Assembly (NCBI GenBank): GCA_018263405.1
Contig: JAANXG010000131.1
Span: 1-20,810 of the forward strand
DNA: 20,810 nucleotides
Direction: 5' to 3'
DNA from: Gammaproteobacteria bacterium
GTDB taxonomy: Bacteria > Pseudomonadota > Gammaproteobacteria > Arenicellales > JAANXG01
The notes under the pieces were generated by a model. That model worked only from the letters and a program-made list of their open reading frames with translations. It did not search any database and was not told the origin of the DNA. Of this stretch, positions 6,143-14,926 are shown piece after piece (positions within the stretch are counted from its first letter, which is position 1; each line of letters starts with the position of its first letter). The position numbers and the translations under genes were made by a program.

Positions 6143-7972
6143 TTACTCCACAGTCACCGACTTGGCCAGGTTGCGGGGCTTATCCACATCCGTGCCCTTG
6201 ATCACAGCCACGTGGTACGCGAGCAATTGCAGCGGAATCGTGTAAATAATCGGCGCGATGCAGTTGTCCACCGGCGCCACGTCGATCACCCGAATGCCGT
6301 CGCCCGATTCGAAGCCCGCATCGTGGTCGGCAAAAACCAGAAGTTTGCCCCCGCGGGCCCGTACTTCCTGGATATTGGATTTGAGTTTTTCCAGCAACTG
6401 GTCGTTGGGCGCCACCGCCACGACCGGCATGCTGGCGTCCACCAGGGCAAGCGGACCGTGCTTCAATTCCCCGGCGGGATACGCTTCGGCGTGGATATAG
6501 GAGATCTCCTTCAGCTTCAGGGCCCCTTCCAGAGCGATGGGGAAATGCGCGCCGCGACCCAAAAACAGAGCGTGTTGCTTGTCCGCGAACTGCTCGGCAA
6601 TGTCCGCGATGGTCGAGTCAAGCTTGAGGGCCTGCTCGATCTTCGCGGGCAGAGAGCGCAGCTCTTTTACCAACATGGACTCCTGTTCGGGCTCGAGGCC
6701 GCGCCGCCGGCCCAGCCCGATTCCCAGCAGCAGCAGGGCCGTCAACTGTGTGGTGAACGCCTTGGTCGACGCGACCCCGACCTCGGGGCCGGCATGGGTC
6801 ATGAACGCCAGGTCCGACGCCCGTACTATCGAACTCTCTGGCACGTTGCAAATGGTCAGCGAGTGACGGTAGCCCAGCGCCGTGGCCGCCTCCAGAGCCG
6901 CGAGCGTGTCGGCGGTTTCACCGGACTGGGAAATGGTCACCGCCAGGCTGTTGGCGGGCACGACGTGACGGCGGTAACGAAACTCGCTGGCCACCTCCAC
7001 GTCGCAGGCAACGCCCCGGGATTCGAGCCAGTATTTGGCGACGCAGCCGGCATGATAGCTGGTCCCGCAGGCAATGATCTGAACGTGTTCGGTGCGGTCG
7101 AAAATTTCCGGCGCGCGGGCACCGAAAGACTCCTCCTGCAACGCGTCGGTGGAGATGCGGTCTTCAAGCGTATCCGCGATGGCTAGCGGCTGCTCGAAGA
7201 TCTCCTTGAACATGAAGTGCCGGTACGGGCCGAGCTCGACGGCACCCGCGCTGAGTTGGCTGGTGTACAGAACCCGCTCCACGGGAACGCCGGCGGCATC
7301 GTAGATAGCCACCTGCCCTTGACGAAGGTCCGCGACGTCGCCATTTTCAAGTGCCCTGTATTGCCGGGTTACCCGGATCAAGGCGGAAGCGTCCGAAGCA
7401 ATGTATGCTTCGTTTCCGGTGTCCCCGACCAACAAAGGCGGCCCGTTGCGCGTGGCGACCAATCGTCCCGGTTCCGCAACGCTCATCACGCCCAGAGCGT
7501 ACGCACCTTCCAAGCACCGCGCCGTGCGTTGCACCGCTTGAAGTAGATCGTCGCCCCGGTCGAGGTAATAATGAATCTGGTGCACCACGACTTCGGTGTC
7601 CGTTTCCGAAGTGAATTGATACCCCATCGATTGCTGTTCACGGCGAAGGGCGTCGTGGTTTTCGACGATCCCGTTGCAGACCACGGCCACTCTGTCCTGA
7701 CAGATATGAGGATGGGCATTGTATTCCGTCACGCCGCCGTGTGTGGCCCAGCGCGTATGCGCCAGACCGGTCCGCCCCGTCAGCGATGTGCGTTCGAGCG
7801 CCGATTCCAAAGCACTGACTTTGCCGATTGCCCGGCTGCGGGCGAACTTGCCGTCGCCGCCGATCACGGCCACGCCGGCGGAGTCATACCCCCGGTACTC
7901 GAGGCGCTGTAGCCCTTCCAGCAGCACACCCACCACGTTGTCATCCGCCACCGCGCCAACGATACCGCACAT
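6143..7972 (-). CDS. glmS: Glutamine-fructose-6-phosphate aminotransferase (isomerizing)
   Basis: Makes glucosamine-6-phosphate from fructose-6-phosphate and glutamine, the first committed step to UDP-GlcNAc for peptidoglycan and lipopolysaccharide; cytoplasmic. Length 609 aa, the same as the E. coli enzyme. The N-terminal class II glutaminase has the catalytic Cys2 (MCGIVGAV), RLEYRGYDSAG, HTRWATHG and CNGIVENH. Two SIS sugar-isomerase domains follow, with CGTSYHAG, SQSGETADT, SYIHAEAYPAGELKHGPLAL, and the C-terminal DKPRNLAKSVTVE that carries the catalytic Lys. Starts 39 bases after glmU with GAGGGG as ribosome binding site, so they are likely cotranscribed. No glmS ribozyme is present in the short leader. 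Confidence 0.97.
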   Translation of the reverse strand: MCGIVGAVADDNVVGVLLEGLQRLEYRGYDSAGVAVIGGDGKFARSRAIGKVSALESALERTSLTGRTGLAHTRWATHGGVTEYNAHPHICQDRVAVVCNGIVENHDALRREQQSMGYQFTSETDTEVVVHQIHYYLDRGDDLLQAVQRTARCLEGAYALGVMSVAEPGRLVATRNGPPLLVGDTGNEAYIASDASALIRVTRQYRALENGDVADLRQGQVAIYDAAGVPVERVLYTSQLSAGAVELGPYRHFMFKEIFEQPLAIADTLEDRISTDALQEESFGARAPEIFDRTEHVQIIACGTSYHAGCVAKYWLESRGVACDVEVASEFRYRRHVVPANSLAVTISQSGETADTLAALEAATALGYRHSLTICNVPESSIVRASDLAFMTHAGPEVGVASTKAFTTQLTALLLLGIGLGRRRGLEPEQESMLVKELRSLPAKIEQALKLDSTIADIAEQFADKQHALFLGRGAHFPIALEGALKLKEISYIHAEAYPAGELKHGPLALVDASMPVVAVAPNDQLLEKLKSNIQEVRARGGKLLVFADHDAGFESGDGIRVIDVAPVDNCIAPIIYTIPLQLLAYHVAVIKGTDVDKPRNLAKSVTVE

Positions 7973-8011
7973 GGTTCAGCCCCTCGGTAAAGTTCGAATG
8001 AGCATCCGGAT

Positions 8012-9370
8012 TCAGTCCTTCGGCGGGCGTTTCCAGCCCTGAATATTGCGCTGCCGGGCGCGGCCCAAGGCCAGCGCGTTTTCGGGCACATCTTCGGTGA
8101 TCGTGGACCCGGCGCCGACGGTCGCGCCGCTACCGATGCGCACCGGCGCCACAAGCTGGCTGTTAGAGCCGATAAACGCGTCGTCGCCGACCACGGTCCT
8201 GTGCTTGTGCGCACCGTCGTAGTTGCAAGTAATGACCCCGGCTCCGACGTTGGAGCGCTCCCCGACGCTGCTGTCTCCGACATAGCTGAGGTGATTGACC
8301 TTGGCGCCGGTGGATAACTGCGCGTTCTTGAGCTCGACGAAATTGCCGACATGCACATGCTCGGCAATTTGCGTACCGGGGCGGACACGGGCGAACGGCC
8401 CGATCGTTGCACTGTCCCCGATGACGGTTTTCTCGATGACGGAATTCGGTTTGATCAAAACGTTGTTGCCGATCCGCACGTCGCTGAGAATACAGTTCGC
8501 CCCCACTTGAACATTGTTTCCCATCCTCACCGGGCCCTCCATCACCACGTTCGCGTCAAACATGCAGTCGCTGCCGACCTCCACTTCTCCCCGCATATCG
8601 AGACGGTATGGGTCGAGAACCGTAACGCCGCGGTCCGCCAGCTCCAGCGCCCGGCGCTTTTGGAACTCCCGCTCCAACAGGGCCAGCTCGGAACCTTTGT
8701 TGACCCCGGTGACGTCCCAGGGGTTTTCGGCGCTCACGTCCCGAACCGGCACTTCGTCCCGAACGGCGAGTTGTACCACGTCGGTGAGATAGTATTCGCC
8801 CTGGCTGTTTTCGCTGCCGACACGGGACAACCACCCGGCGAGCCTTTCCGACGGCGCGGCGATGAAGCCCGTATTGACCTCGGTAATGGAGCGCTCGCCA
8901 CCGCCGGCCTCCATGTCTTCGACGATGCGAATCACCTGCCCCGATGGATCACGCCTGACGCGGCCGTAACCGGCCGGATTCGGGAGGTGGGCGGTTAAAA
9001 CGGCCAGGCCATCCCGGCCTGCCTCGCAAAGCGCTTCGAGTGAAGCGGCCGAGACGAGCGGCACGTCGCCATACAAGACCAGTACCAGCTTGCCCTCCTC
9101 GATATGCGGCAGAACCTGCCGTACGGCATGGCCCGTCCCCAATTGCTCCGCTTGCAACGCCCAGTTAATCGAATCGTCATCGAACGCCTCGCGGACCCGC
9201 TCGCCGCCATGGCCGTACACCACGTGTATGCGGTCCGGCCGCAATGCCCGCGCGGTCCGGAGGACGTGACACAGCAAAGGCTCTCCCCCCAGCGGATGAA
9301 GCACTTTGGGCAGGCGCGAGTACATGCGTTTGCCCTGACCCGCCGCCAGAACAATCACTTCCAAGGACAT
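8012..9370 (-). CDS. glmU: Bifunctional GlcNAc-1-P uridyltransferase / glucosamine-1-P acetyltransferase
   Basis: Catalyses the last two steps to UDP-GlcNAc: acetylation of glucosamine-1-phosphate and uridylyl transfer. Length 452 aa, near the family norm of 456. N-terminal pyrophosphorylase domain: LAAGQGKRMYSRLPKVLHPL, LYGDVPLV, EVNTGFIA, GEYYLTDVV, and the metal-binding N of DVTGVNKGSEL. C-terminal left-handed beta helix from about residue 250 with hexapeptide repeats (IGNNVLIKPNSVI, and so on), and the acetyltransferase active site KVNHLSYVGDSSVG. Downstream glmS provides its pathway precursor. ATG at 9370 has no Shine-Dalgarno sequence and an extended -10 immediately upstream. Confidence 0.97.
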   Translation of the reverse strand: MSLEVIVLAAGQGKRMYSRLPKVLHPLGGEPLLCHVLRTARALRPDRIHVVYGHGGERVREAFDDDSINWALQAEQLGTGHAVRQVLPHIEEGKLVLVLYGDVPLVSAASLEALCEAGRDGLAVLTAHLPNPAGYGRVRRDPSGQVIRIVEDMEAGGGERSITEVNTGFIAAPSERLAGWLSRVGSENSQGEYYLTDVVQLAVRDEVPVRDVSAENPWDVTGVNKGSELALLEREFQKRRALELADRGVTVLDPYRLDMRGEVEVGSDCMFDANVVMEGPVRMGNNVQVGANCILSDVRIGNNVLIKPNSVIEKTVIGDSATIGPFARVRPGTQIAEHVHVGNFVELKNAQLSTGAKVNHLSYVGDSSVGERSNVGAGVITCNYDGAHKHRTVVGDDAFIGSNSQLVAPVRIGSGATVGAGSTITEDVPENALALGRARQRNIQGWKRPPKD

Positions 9371-9376
9371 ACGAAC

Positions 9377-9385
9377 ACTATAGCA
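9377..9385 (-). promoter_or_regulatory. Extended -10 element abutting the glmU start
   Basis: Minus-strand TGCTATAGT (TG-N-TATAGT, 5 of 6 to TATAAT) ends 6 bases before the glmU ATG. Transcription at the normal distance would begin at the A of the ATG, giving a leaderless message, in keeping with the absence of a ribosome binding site. No convincing -35. Inference from sequence only. Confidence 0.35.
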
Positions 9386-9457
9386 CTATGGCGCATCGAC
9401 GGTCGTTCGAGTGGCGGGCGCGGGTGGCGCATCGATGCAGCCGGGGGGAATATGCGA

Positions 9458-9474
9458 GCCGCGCGCCGCGCGGC
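9458..9474. repeat. GC-rich perfect palindrome after atpC
   Basis: GCCGCGCG-C-CGCGCGGC lies 12 bases past the atpC stop. It could form a strong hairpin at the end of the atp message, but no T-tract follows, so it is not a canonical intrinsic terminator. A direct repeat TGGCGCATCGA (9389-9399 and 9425-9435) lies in the same gap before glmU. Confidence 0.4.
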
Positions 9475-9485
9475 CGTGGAAAAGT

Positions 9486-9911
9486 TCAACGGCGGCGCTT
9501 TCGAAGCTTCCGGATCGCCTGCAACTGAGCCGCCGCCTGCGCCATTTCGGCCTTGGCTTTGGCGAAGTCTATTTCCGACGCATTGTCGTGCATGGCCTGC
9601 TCCGCTTGCTTCTGCGCCTCCAAAGCAGACGCTTCGTCCAGATCGTGGGCGCGTATCGCCGTGTCGGCCAGAACGGTAACGGCATGAGGCTGCACTTCCA
9701 GCAACCCGCCGGAGACGAAGAAAAGCAACTCTTCATCGTCGTGCCCGGTTGCGACCCGAACCTCGCCCGGTTTTAGCCTGGCCACCATTGGAGCATGGCG
9801 GGGATAAATGCCCACCTCGCCCATTTCCGCCGGCGCGTAGACGACCGTGGCGGTACCGGAGTGGATTTCCTTCTCTGCGCTCACGATATCGACGTGCAGG
9901 GTCATTGCCAT
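9486..9911 (-). CDS. atpC: F1Fo ATP synthase epsilon subunit
   Basis: Central-stalk subunit of F1, which couples gamma rotation to the c-ring and can inhibit ATP hydrolysis. Length 141 aa (E. coli 139). N-terminal beta sandwich starts TLHVDIVSAEKEIHSG and includes GEVGIYPRHAPMVARLKPGEV, the conserved turn contacting the c-ring; the C-terminal part is a two-helix hairpin rich in Ala, Lys and Gln. Last gene of the atp operon, 22 bases after atpD. Two in-frame ATGs (9911 and 9905) are both possible. Confidence 0.95.
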   Translation of the reverse strand: MAMTLHVDIVSAEKEIHSGTATVVYAPAEMGEVGIYPRHAPMVARLKPGEVRVATGHDDEELLFFVSGGLLEVQPHAVTVLADTAIRAHDLDEASALEAQKQAEQAMHDNASEIDFAKAKAEMAQAAAQLQAIRKLRKRRR

Positions 9912-9933
9912 GTCTGCTTACTCTTCACGAGGG

Positions 9934-11313
9934 TCAGGCGACGGTCTTGGCCTTCTCCGGTACTTCGTCGATATCGCCGACCATGTAGAAGGCCTGTTCG
10001 GGGTATTCGTCCATCTCCCCGTCCACGATCGACTTGAAGCCGCGGATGGTGTCGTTCAACGGCACGTACTTGCCCGGCGATCCGGTGAACGTTTCCGCGA
10101 CGAAGAACGGCTGGGACAGGAAACGCTGTATTTTACGCGCCCGGGCGACGGCTAGTTTGTCGTCCTCGGACAGCTCGTCCATTCCCAGAATGGCGATGAT
10201 GTCCCGCAGCTCGTTGTAACGCTGCAGGATCTGCTGCACCGCGCGAGCGGCATCGTAATGCTCTTGCCCCACGACCAGCGGATCGAGCTGCCGGCTGGTG
10301 GAATCCAGCGGATCCACCGCGGGATAGATCCCCAGCTCCGCCACTTGGCGCGACAACACCAGGGTCGCGTCCAGATGCGCAAAGGTCGTGGCCGGGGACG
10401 GGTCGGTGAGGTCGTCCGCCGGCACATACACGGCCTGGAAGGAGGTAATGGAGCCGGTGCGCGTCGACGTGATCCGTTCCTGGAGTACGCCCATCTCCTC
10501 GGCCAGCGTCGGTTGATAGCCCACCGCGGACGGCATGCGGCCCAGCAGCGCCGACACCTCGGTGCCCGCCAGGGTATAACGGTAGATATTATCGATAAAC
10601 ATCAGCACATCGCGGCCTTCGTCGCGAAAGTATTCCGCCATGGTCAAACCGGATAGCCCCACCCGCAGCCGGTTGCCGGGCGGTTCGTTCATCTGACCGT
10701 AGACCATCGCCACCTTGTCCAGCACCCCGGCTTCCTTCATTTCGAAGTAAAAGTCGTTCCCTTCCCGGGTACGCTCCCCGACGCCGGCGAACACCGACAG
10801 GCCTTCCTGCTTAACGGCGATGTTGTTGATCAGCTCCATCAGGGCTACCGTCTTTCCCACGCCGGCGCCGCCGAACAGGCCGATCTTGCCGCCCTTGGAG
10901 ATAGGCATGATCAGGTCGATCACTTTAATCCCCGTTTCCAGGATTTCGACCGCCGGCGCCTGATCGGCGTAGGCGGGGGCCTCCCGGTGAATCGGCAACC
11001 TCTTCTCGGCGCCCACTTCCCCCGCGTCGTCCACGGGCTCGCCCAACACGTTCATGATCCGGCCGAGGGTTTTGGCGCCCACCGGCACCGAAATCGGCGC
11101 GCCGGTGTCGGAGACGAGCATGCCCCGCCGCAGTCCGTCGCTGGACCCCATAGCGATAGTTCTCACCACGCCGTCTCCGAGCTGCTGCTGAACTTCCAGG
11201 GTCAAATCGCCATCGTCCACGGTTAGTGCGTTATAGACCCTGGGAACGGCCTCCCGGTCGAATCCGACGTCCACCACTGCGCCGATGATTTCTACGATGT
11301 TTCCGGAACTCAT
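9934..11313 (-). CDS. atpD: F1Fo ATP synthase beta subunit
   Basis: Catalytic subunit of F1. Length 459 aa. Walker A GGAGVGKT (148-155), the catalytic Glu in GVGERTREGNDFY, Walker B LMFIDNIYRY, the hinge region QPTLAEEMGVLQERITST, and the DELSEDD lever that acts on gamma. Ribosome binding site AAGAGGAAA precedes the ATG at 11313. Intact, no anomalies. Confidence 0.98.
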   Translation of the reverse strand: MSSGNIVEIIGAVVDVGFDREAVPRVYNALTVDDGDLTLEVQQQLGDGVVRTIAMGSSDGLRRGMLVSDTGAPISVPVGAKTLGRIMNVLGEPVDDAGEVGAEKRLPIHREAPAYADQAPAVEILETGIKVIDLIMPISKGGKIGLFGGAGVGKTVALMELINNIAVKQEGLSVFAGVGERTREGNDFYFEMKEAGVLDKVAMVYGQMNEPPGNRLRVGLSGLTMAEYFRDEGRDVLMFIDNIYRYTLAGTEVSALLGRMPSAVGYQPTLAEEMGVLQERITSTRTGSITSFQAVYVPADDLTDPSPATTFAHLDATLVLSRQVAELGIYPAVDPLDSTSRQLDPLVVGQEHYDAARAVQQILQRYNELRDIIAILGMDELSEDDKLAVARARKIQRFLSQPFFVAETFTGSPGKYVPLNDTIRGFKSIVDGEMDEYPEQAFYMVGDIDEVPEKAKTVA

Positions 11314-11361
11314 AGTCGTTTCCTCTTAAACCTGTAAATCTGAATGAGTGCTGAACTCTGA

Positions 11362-12222
11362 TTAAACGGCCGCCGCACCGCTGACAATCTCGGAAATTTC
11401 CTGGGTAATCGCGGCCTGGCGGGCTTTATTGTAAGCAAGCTGTAACTCGTCGATGATGTTGCCGGCGTTGTCCGATGCCGCTTTCATGGCGACCATTCGC
11501 GCGGCCATCTCGCAGGCGATGTTCTCCACCACCCCCTGGTACACCAGGGATTCGATATACCGGTCCAGTAAAATGTCGAGCACTTCCTTGGCGTCCGGCT
11601 CGTACAGGTAATCCCAATGGCGCTTGAGCTCTTCTTCACCGCTGTGGGGAAGGGGAAGCAACTGCAGCGCACGGGGACTCTGGGTCATTGTGTTCACGAA
11701 TTCGTTGTGAAGCAGAAACAGCCGGTCGATCTTCCCCTCGTCGTAAGCGTCCAGCATGATCTTCACGGCGCCGATCAGTTCCGTTACCTCCGGCCTGTCC
11801 CCGAGGTTCGAGGCTTTGGAAACGATATTGGCGCCCACGCGCTTGAAAAAGCCCAGGGCCTTGCCGCCGAAGACGGCGAAATCCATCTCCACGTTTTTCT
11901 CACTCCACCGCGACATGTCGTTGAGCGCGGTACGGAACAGATTGATGTTCAGGCCGCCGCACAAACCGCGATCCGTGGAAACAACGATATAACCGACCCG
12001 TTTCGCTTCCCGCTCCAAGGTGAAAGGATGTTTGTATTCGGGATGGGCATGAGCCAGGTGCGAGACCACGTTGCGGATTTTCTCCGCATAGGGCCGCGCT
12101 TCATTCATTCGGTCCTGGGCCTTGCGCATTTTACTGGCCGCCACCATTTCCATGGCTTTGGTGATCTTTTGGGTATTCCGAATACTCCTGATCTTGGTTC
12201 TGATTTCTTTAGCGCCCGCCAT
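11362..12222 (-). CDS. atpG: F1Fo ATP synthase gamma subunit
   Basis: Rotary shaft of F1. Length 286 aa (E. coli 287). The N-terminal coiled-coil helix begins AKEIRTKIRSIRNTQKITKAMEMVA; the central Rossmann-like part has STDRGLCGGLNINLFR; the C-terminal helix has ENIACEMAARMVAMKAASDNA and ends QAAITQEISEIVSGAAA. These two helices form the shaft. Ribosome binding site GGGGGAG. Lies between atpA and atpD as usual. Confidence 0.97.
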   Translation of the reverse strand: MAGAKEIRTKIRSIRNTQKITKAMEMVAASKMRKAQDRMNEARPYAEKIRNVVSHLAHAHPEYKHPFTLEREAKRVGYIVVSTDRGLCGGLNINLFRTALNDMSRWSEKNVEMDFAVFGGKALGFFKRVGANIVSKASNLGDRPEVTELIGAVKIMLDAYDEGKIDRLFLLHNEFVNTMTQSPRALQLLPLPHSGEEELKRHWDYLYEPDAKEVLDILLDRYIESLVYQGVVENIACEMAARMVAMKAASDNAGNIIDELQLAYNKARQAAITQEISEIVSGAAAV

Positions 12223-12251
12223 TTCCTAAACTCCCCCGGTTGAGCCCCGGG

Positions 12252-13799
12252 TTACCAGGTTCCTTTATCCTTGAATTCCGACAGCGCCTTATCCAGCCGA
12301 TCCTTGATGCCGTCACTGTACTCGCCCATCTTGTCCATCTCCTCGATCAAATCCGAATCGTTGGATTTGATGTAAGACTGCATGGCCTCCTCGAAAGCCA
12401 CGACTTTGTCGACATCGACATCGTCGAGGTAACCCTGGTCCGCCGCAAACAGGCTGACCGCCATCCGCCCGACGGACATCGGTTCATACTGTTTCTGTTT
12501 CATCATTTCCATAACCCGCTGCCCGCGCCCAAGCTGCTTGCGGGTGGCCTCGTCGAGATCCGAGGCGAACTGCGAGAATGCCGCCAGTTCCCGGTACTGA
12601 GCCAGCGCCAGCCGGATACCGCCGCCCAGCTTCTTGATCAAACTCGTCTGCGCGGCCCCGCCCACGCGGGACACCGACAGGCCGGCGTTGATGGCCGGCC
12701 GGATGCCGGCGTTGAACAAGTCGGTCTCGAGGAAGATCTGTCCGTCCGTAATGGAGATCACATTGGTCGGCACAAAAGCGGACACGTCGCCGGCCTGGGT
12801 CTCGATGATGGGCAGCGCCGTCAGCGACCCGGTCCGGCCTTTGACTTTGCCGCCGGTGGCTTTCTCGACGTAATCGACATTGACCCGCGCGGCGCGCTCC
12901 AACAGGCGGGAATGCAGATAGAACACGTCACCGGGATACGCTTCACGACCAGGCGGCCGGCGGAGCAGCAACGACACCTGGCGGTAGGCCCAGGCCTGCT
13001 TGGTCAGGTCGTCGTAGATAATCAGCGCATCTTCCCCGCGGTCCCGGAAGTACTCGCCCATGGTGCAGCCCGCGTAGGGCGCGATGAACTGCATGGCCGC
13101 GGATTCCGAGGCCGTGGCCGCGACGACGATGGTGTGCTCCATGGCGCCGTGTTCCTCGAGCTTGCGCACCACGTTCGCCACCGACGAATTCTTCTGCCCC
13201 ACCGCCACATAAATACACTTAATACCGGTACCTACTTGATTGATGATGGCGTCGATGGCCACGGCGGTTTTACCGGTTTGGCGGTCGCCGATGATCAACT
13301 CCCTCTGGCCACGCCCGATGGGCACCATGGAGTCGATGGATTTCAAACCGGTTTGCACCGGCTGGCTCACCGACTTACGGGATATCACACCGGGGGCGAC
13401 CTTCTCGATCGGCTCCGTCGCGTCCGATTCGATGGGGCCCTTGCCGTCGATGGGGCCGCCGAGCGAATCCACCACGCGGCCGAGCAATCCGGTCCCCACC
13501 GGCACTTCGAGAATCCGGCCGGTGCACTTCACGGTATCGCCTTCGACCAGGTGTTCGTAGTCCCCCAGGATTACGGCGCCCACCGAGTCCCGCTCGAGGT
13601 TCAGCGCCAGGCCGAAGGTATCGCCCGGGAATTCGAGCATTTCGCCCTGCATCGCATCGGCCAGGCCGTGGATACGGGTAATCCCGTCGGTCAGGCTTAC
13701 CATCGTGCCTTCGGTGCGCGCTTCGGCCTTACCTTCAAAATTCTCGATCCGCTCTTTAATCAGTTCGCTGATTTCAGAAGGATTCAATTGGGTCGTCAT
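12252..13799 (-). CDS. atpA: F1Fo ATP synthase alpha subunit
   Basis: Regulatory nucleotide-binding subunit that alternates with beta in F1. Length 515 aa (E. coli 513). N-terminal LNPSEISELIKERIENF helix for delta contact, beta barrel DGITRIHGLADAM, P-loop GDRQTGKT (171-178), ALIIYDDLTKQAWAYRQ, and the arginine-finger region VSRVGGAAQ. Ribosome binding site AGAGGAAC precedes ATG 13799. The opposite strand carries a 621-codon open frame that is a GC3 shadow. Confidence 0.98.
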   Translation of the reverse strand: MTTQLNPSEISELIKERIENFEGKAEARTEGTMVSLTDGITRIHGLADAMQGEMLEFPGDTFGLALNLERDSVGAVILGDYEHLVEGDTVKCTGRILEVPVGTGLLGRVVDSLGGPIDGKGPIESDATEPIEKVAPGVISRKSVSQPVQTGLKSIDSMVPIGRGQRELIIGDRQTGKTAVAIDAIINQVGTGIKCIYVAVGQKNSSVANVVRKLEEHGAMEHTIVVAATASESAAMQFIAPYAGCTMGEYFRDRGEDALIIYDDLTKQAWAYRQVSLLLRRPPGREAYPGDVFYLHSRLLERAARVNVDYVEKATGGKVKGRTGSLTALPIIETQAGDVSAFVPTNVISITDGQIFLETDLFNAGIRPAINAGLSVSRVGGAAQTSLIKKLGGGIRLALAQYRELAAFSQFASDLDEATRKQLGRGQRVMEMMKQKQYEPMSVGRMAVSLFAADQGYLDDVDVDKVVAFEEAMQSYIKSNDSDLIEEMDKMGEYSDGIKDRLDKALSEFKDKGTW

Positions 13800-13826
13800 G
13801 GGTTGTTCCTCTCGTCTGTACGGTGG

Positions 13827-14363
13827 CTAGCGTTGCAGTGCGCTGGCCAGTTTTTCGAGCCTTCCTCTCGCCGAGCCGTCGATAACCAGGTCGCCGGCCC
13901 GAATAACCGCGCCTCCCACCAGGGAATCGTCCTCTCGCACCGTCAAATTGACCTTGCGCCCCAAGCGTTTTTCGAGGGCTTTGGACAAGACGGCTGCCCG
14001 CTCGTCGCCAATCGGTTTGGCCGAAAGCACTTCGGCATCGATCGTGCCCTCGGCTTCAGCACGCATCGCCTGATATTGCGAGGCGACCTCCGGCATCGCT
14101 GTTAAGCGCTCGTTGGCGGCCATCAAACGAACCAGATTCCGGCCGCCTTCCGGCACCCGCTCGGCGCACAGGCCGTCAAACAACTTGGCCAAAGCCTCTC
14201 GGTCGACGCGCGGATTGTCGATCAAATCCCGGATCGATGCGTCGCTGACCAACGCCGCTAAAAAGACCAGTGCGTCCGACCAGGACTCATAGTCTTTGGA
14301 TTCTTTCGCAAGCCCGAACACCGCTTGGGCGTAGGGTCTGGCAAGGCTGCTCATTCCGGCCAT
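13827..14363 (-). CDS. atpH: F1Fo ATP synthase delta subunit
   Basis: Peripheral-stalk subunit tying F1 alpha to the b dimer. Length 178 aa (E. coli 177). N-terminal SLARPYAQAVFGLAKESKDYESW is the family hallmark; the C-terminal part has VREDDSLVGGAVIRAGDLVIDGSARGRLEKL. Two ATGs (MAGM) are available; the first, at 14363, is 12 bases after atpF. Intact. Confidence 0.96.
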   Translation of the reverse strand: MAGMSSLARPYAQAVFGLAKESKDYESWSDALVFLAALVSDASIRDLIDNPRVDREALAKLFDGLCAERVPEGGRNLVRLMAANERLTAMPEVASQYQAMRAEAEGTIDAEVLSAKPIGDERAAVLSKALEKRLGRKVNLTVREDDSLVGGAVIRAGDLVIDGSARGRLEKLASALQR

Positions 14364-14375
14364 CGGCTGTTCCCG

Positions 14376-14846
14376 CTAGAGCTGCGCAACCAGGTCGTCG
14401 ATCAACTTGCCGTGGGCCTTGTCATCCACTTCCCTATCGAGAATCCGAGCGGCGCCGGATACCACGAGGGTGGCCACCTGGCCGCGCAGCTCTTCGCGTG
14501 CCCGGTTGATCTCTTGCTCGATCTCGGCTTGCGCGGACGCGAGGAGCCGCTCGCCCTCGGTCTTGGCGTCCGTTTTGGCCTCTTCGATGATCTCGTTTCG
14601 GCGCTTCTCGGCATTGCCGAGGATTTCCTGGGCCTGGGATTTCGCATCCTTGACGATTCCGATGGCTTTTTCTTTACCAAGATCTTCGGCTTTACGTCCT
14701 TTCTCGGCAGCGGCCAGCCCGTCGGCGATTTCTTTTTTTCTCGCTTCCAAGGCATTCATGATCGGGGGCCAGATATATTTCATACAAAACCAGACAAACA
14801 CCGCGAACGCGATGGTCTGACCGATCAATGTGATGTTGATGTTCAT
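14376..14846 (-). CDS. atpF: F1Fo ATP synthase b subunit
   Basis: Peripheral stator stalk, 156 aa, exactly the E. coli length. A single N-terminal membrane helix (NITLIGQTIAFAVFVWFCMKYIWPPI) is followed by a long, highly charged coiled coil (EARKKEIADGLAAAEKGRK and onward) that dimerises. Ribosome binding site GGGAGAG. One copy only, so the homodimeric b2 type, not b/b' as in phototrophic alphaproteobacteria and cyanobacteria. Confidence 0.97.
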   Translation of the reverse strand: MNINITLIGQTIAFAVFVWFCMKYIWPPIMNALEARKKEIADGLAAAEKGRKAEDLGKEKAIGIVKDAKSQAQEILGNAEKRRNEIIEEAKTDAKTEGERLLASAQAEIEQEINRAREELRGQVATLVVSGAARILDREVDDKAHGKLIDDLVAQL

Positions 14847-14926
14847 GGCCGACTCTCCCGGCGAAGGTCTTGGCGATGCTCGTGTTCGGTTGCCGACACA
14901 ATGCCGATTAACACGATCCGCTCCGA

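Noticed and set aside
6180..6188. Perfect DnaA box TTATCCACA
   Set aside because: It falls in the glmS codons for the invariant VDKP segment, is isolated, and no AT-rich unwinding region or box cluster is near.
6212..7186. 324-codon plus-strand open frame opposite glmS
   Set aside because: Antisense shadow of a highly conserved gene; no family features.
12240..14105. 621-codon plus-strand open frame opposite atpA and atpH
   Set aside because: Composition shadow of GC-rich coding sequence; the His/Gly-rich translation shows no domain, and the minus strand holds clear atpA and atpH.
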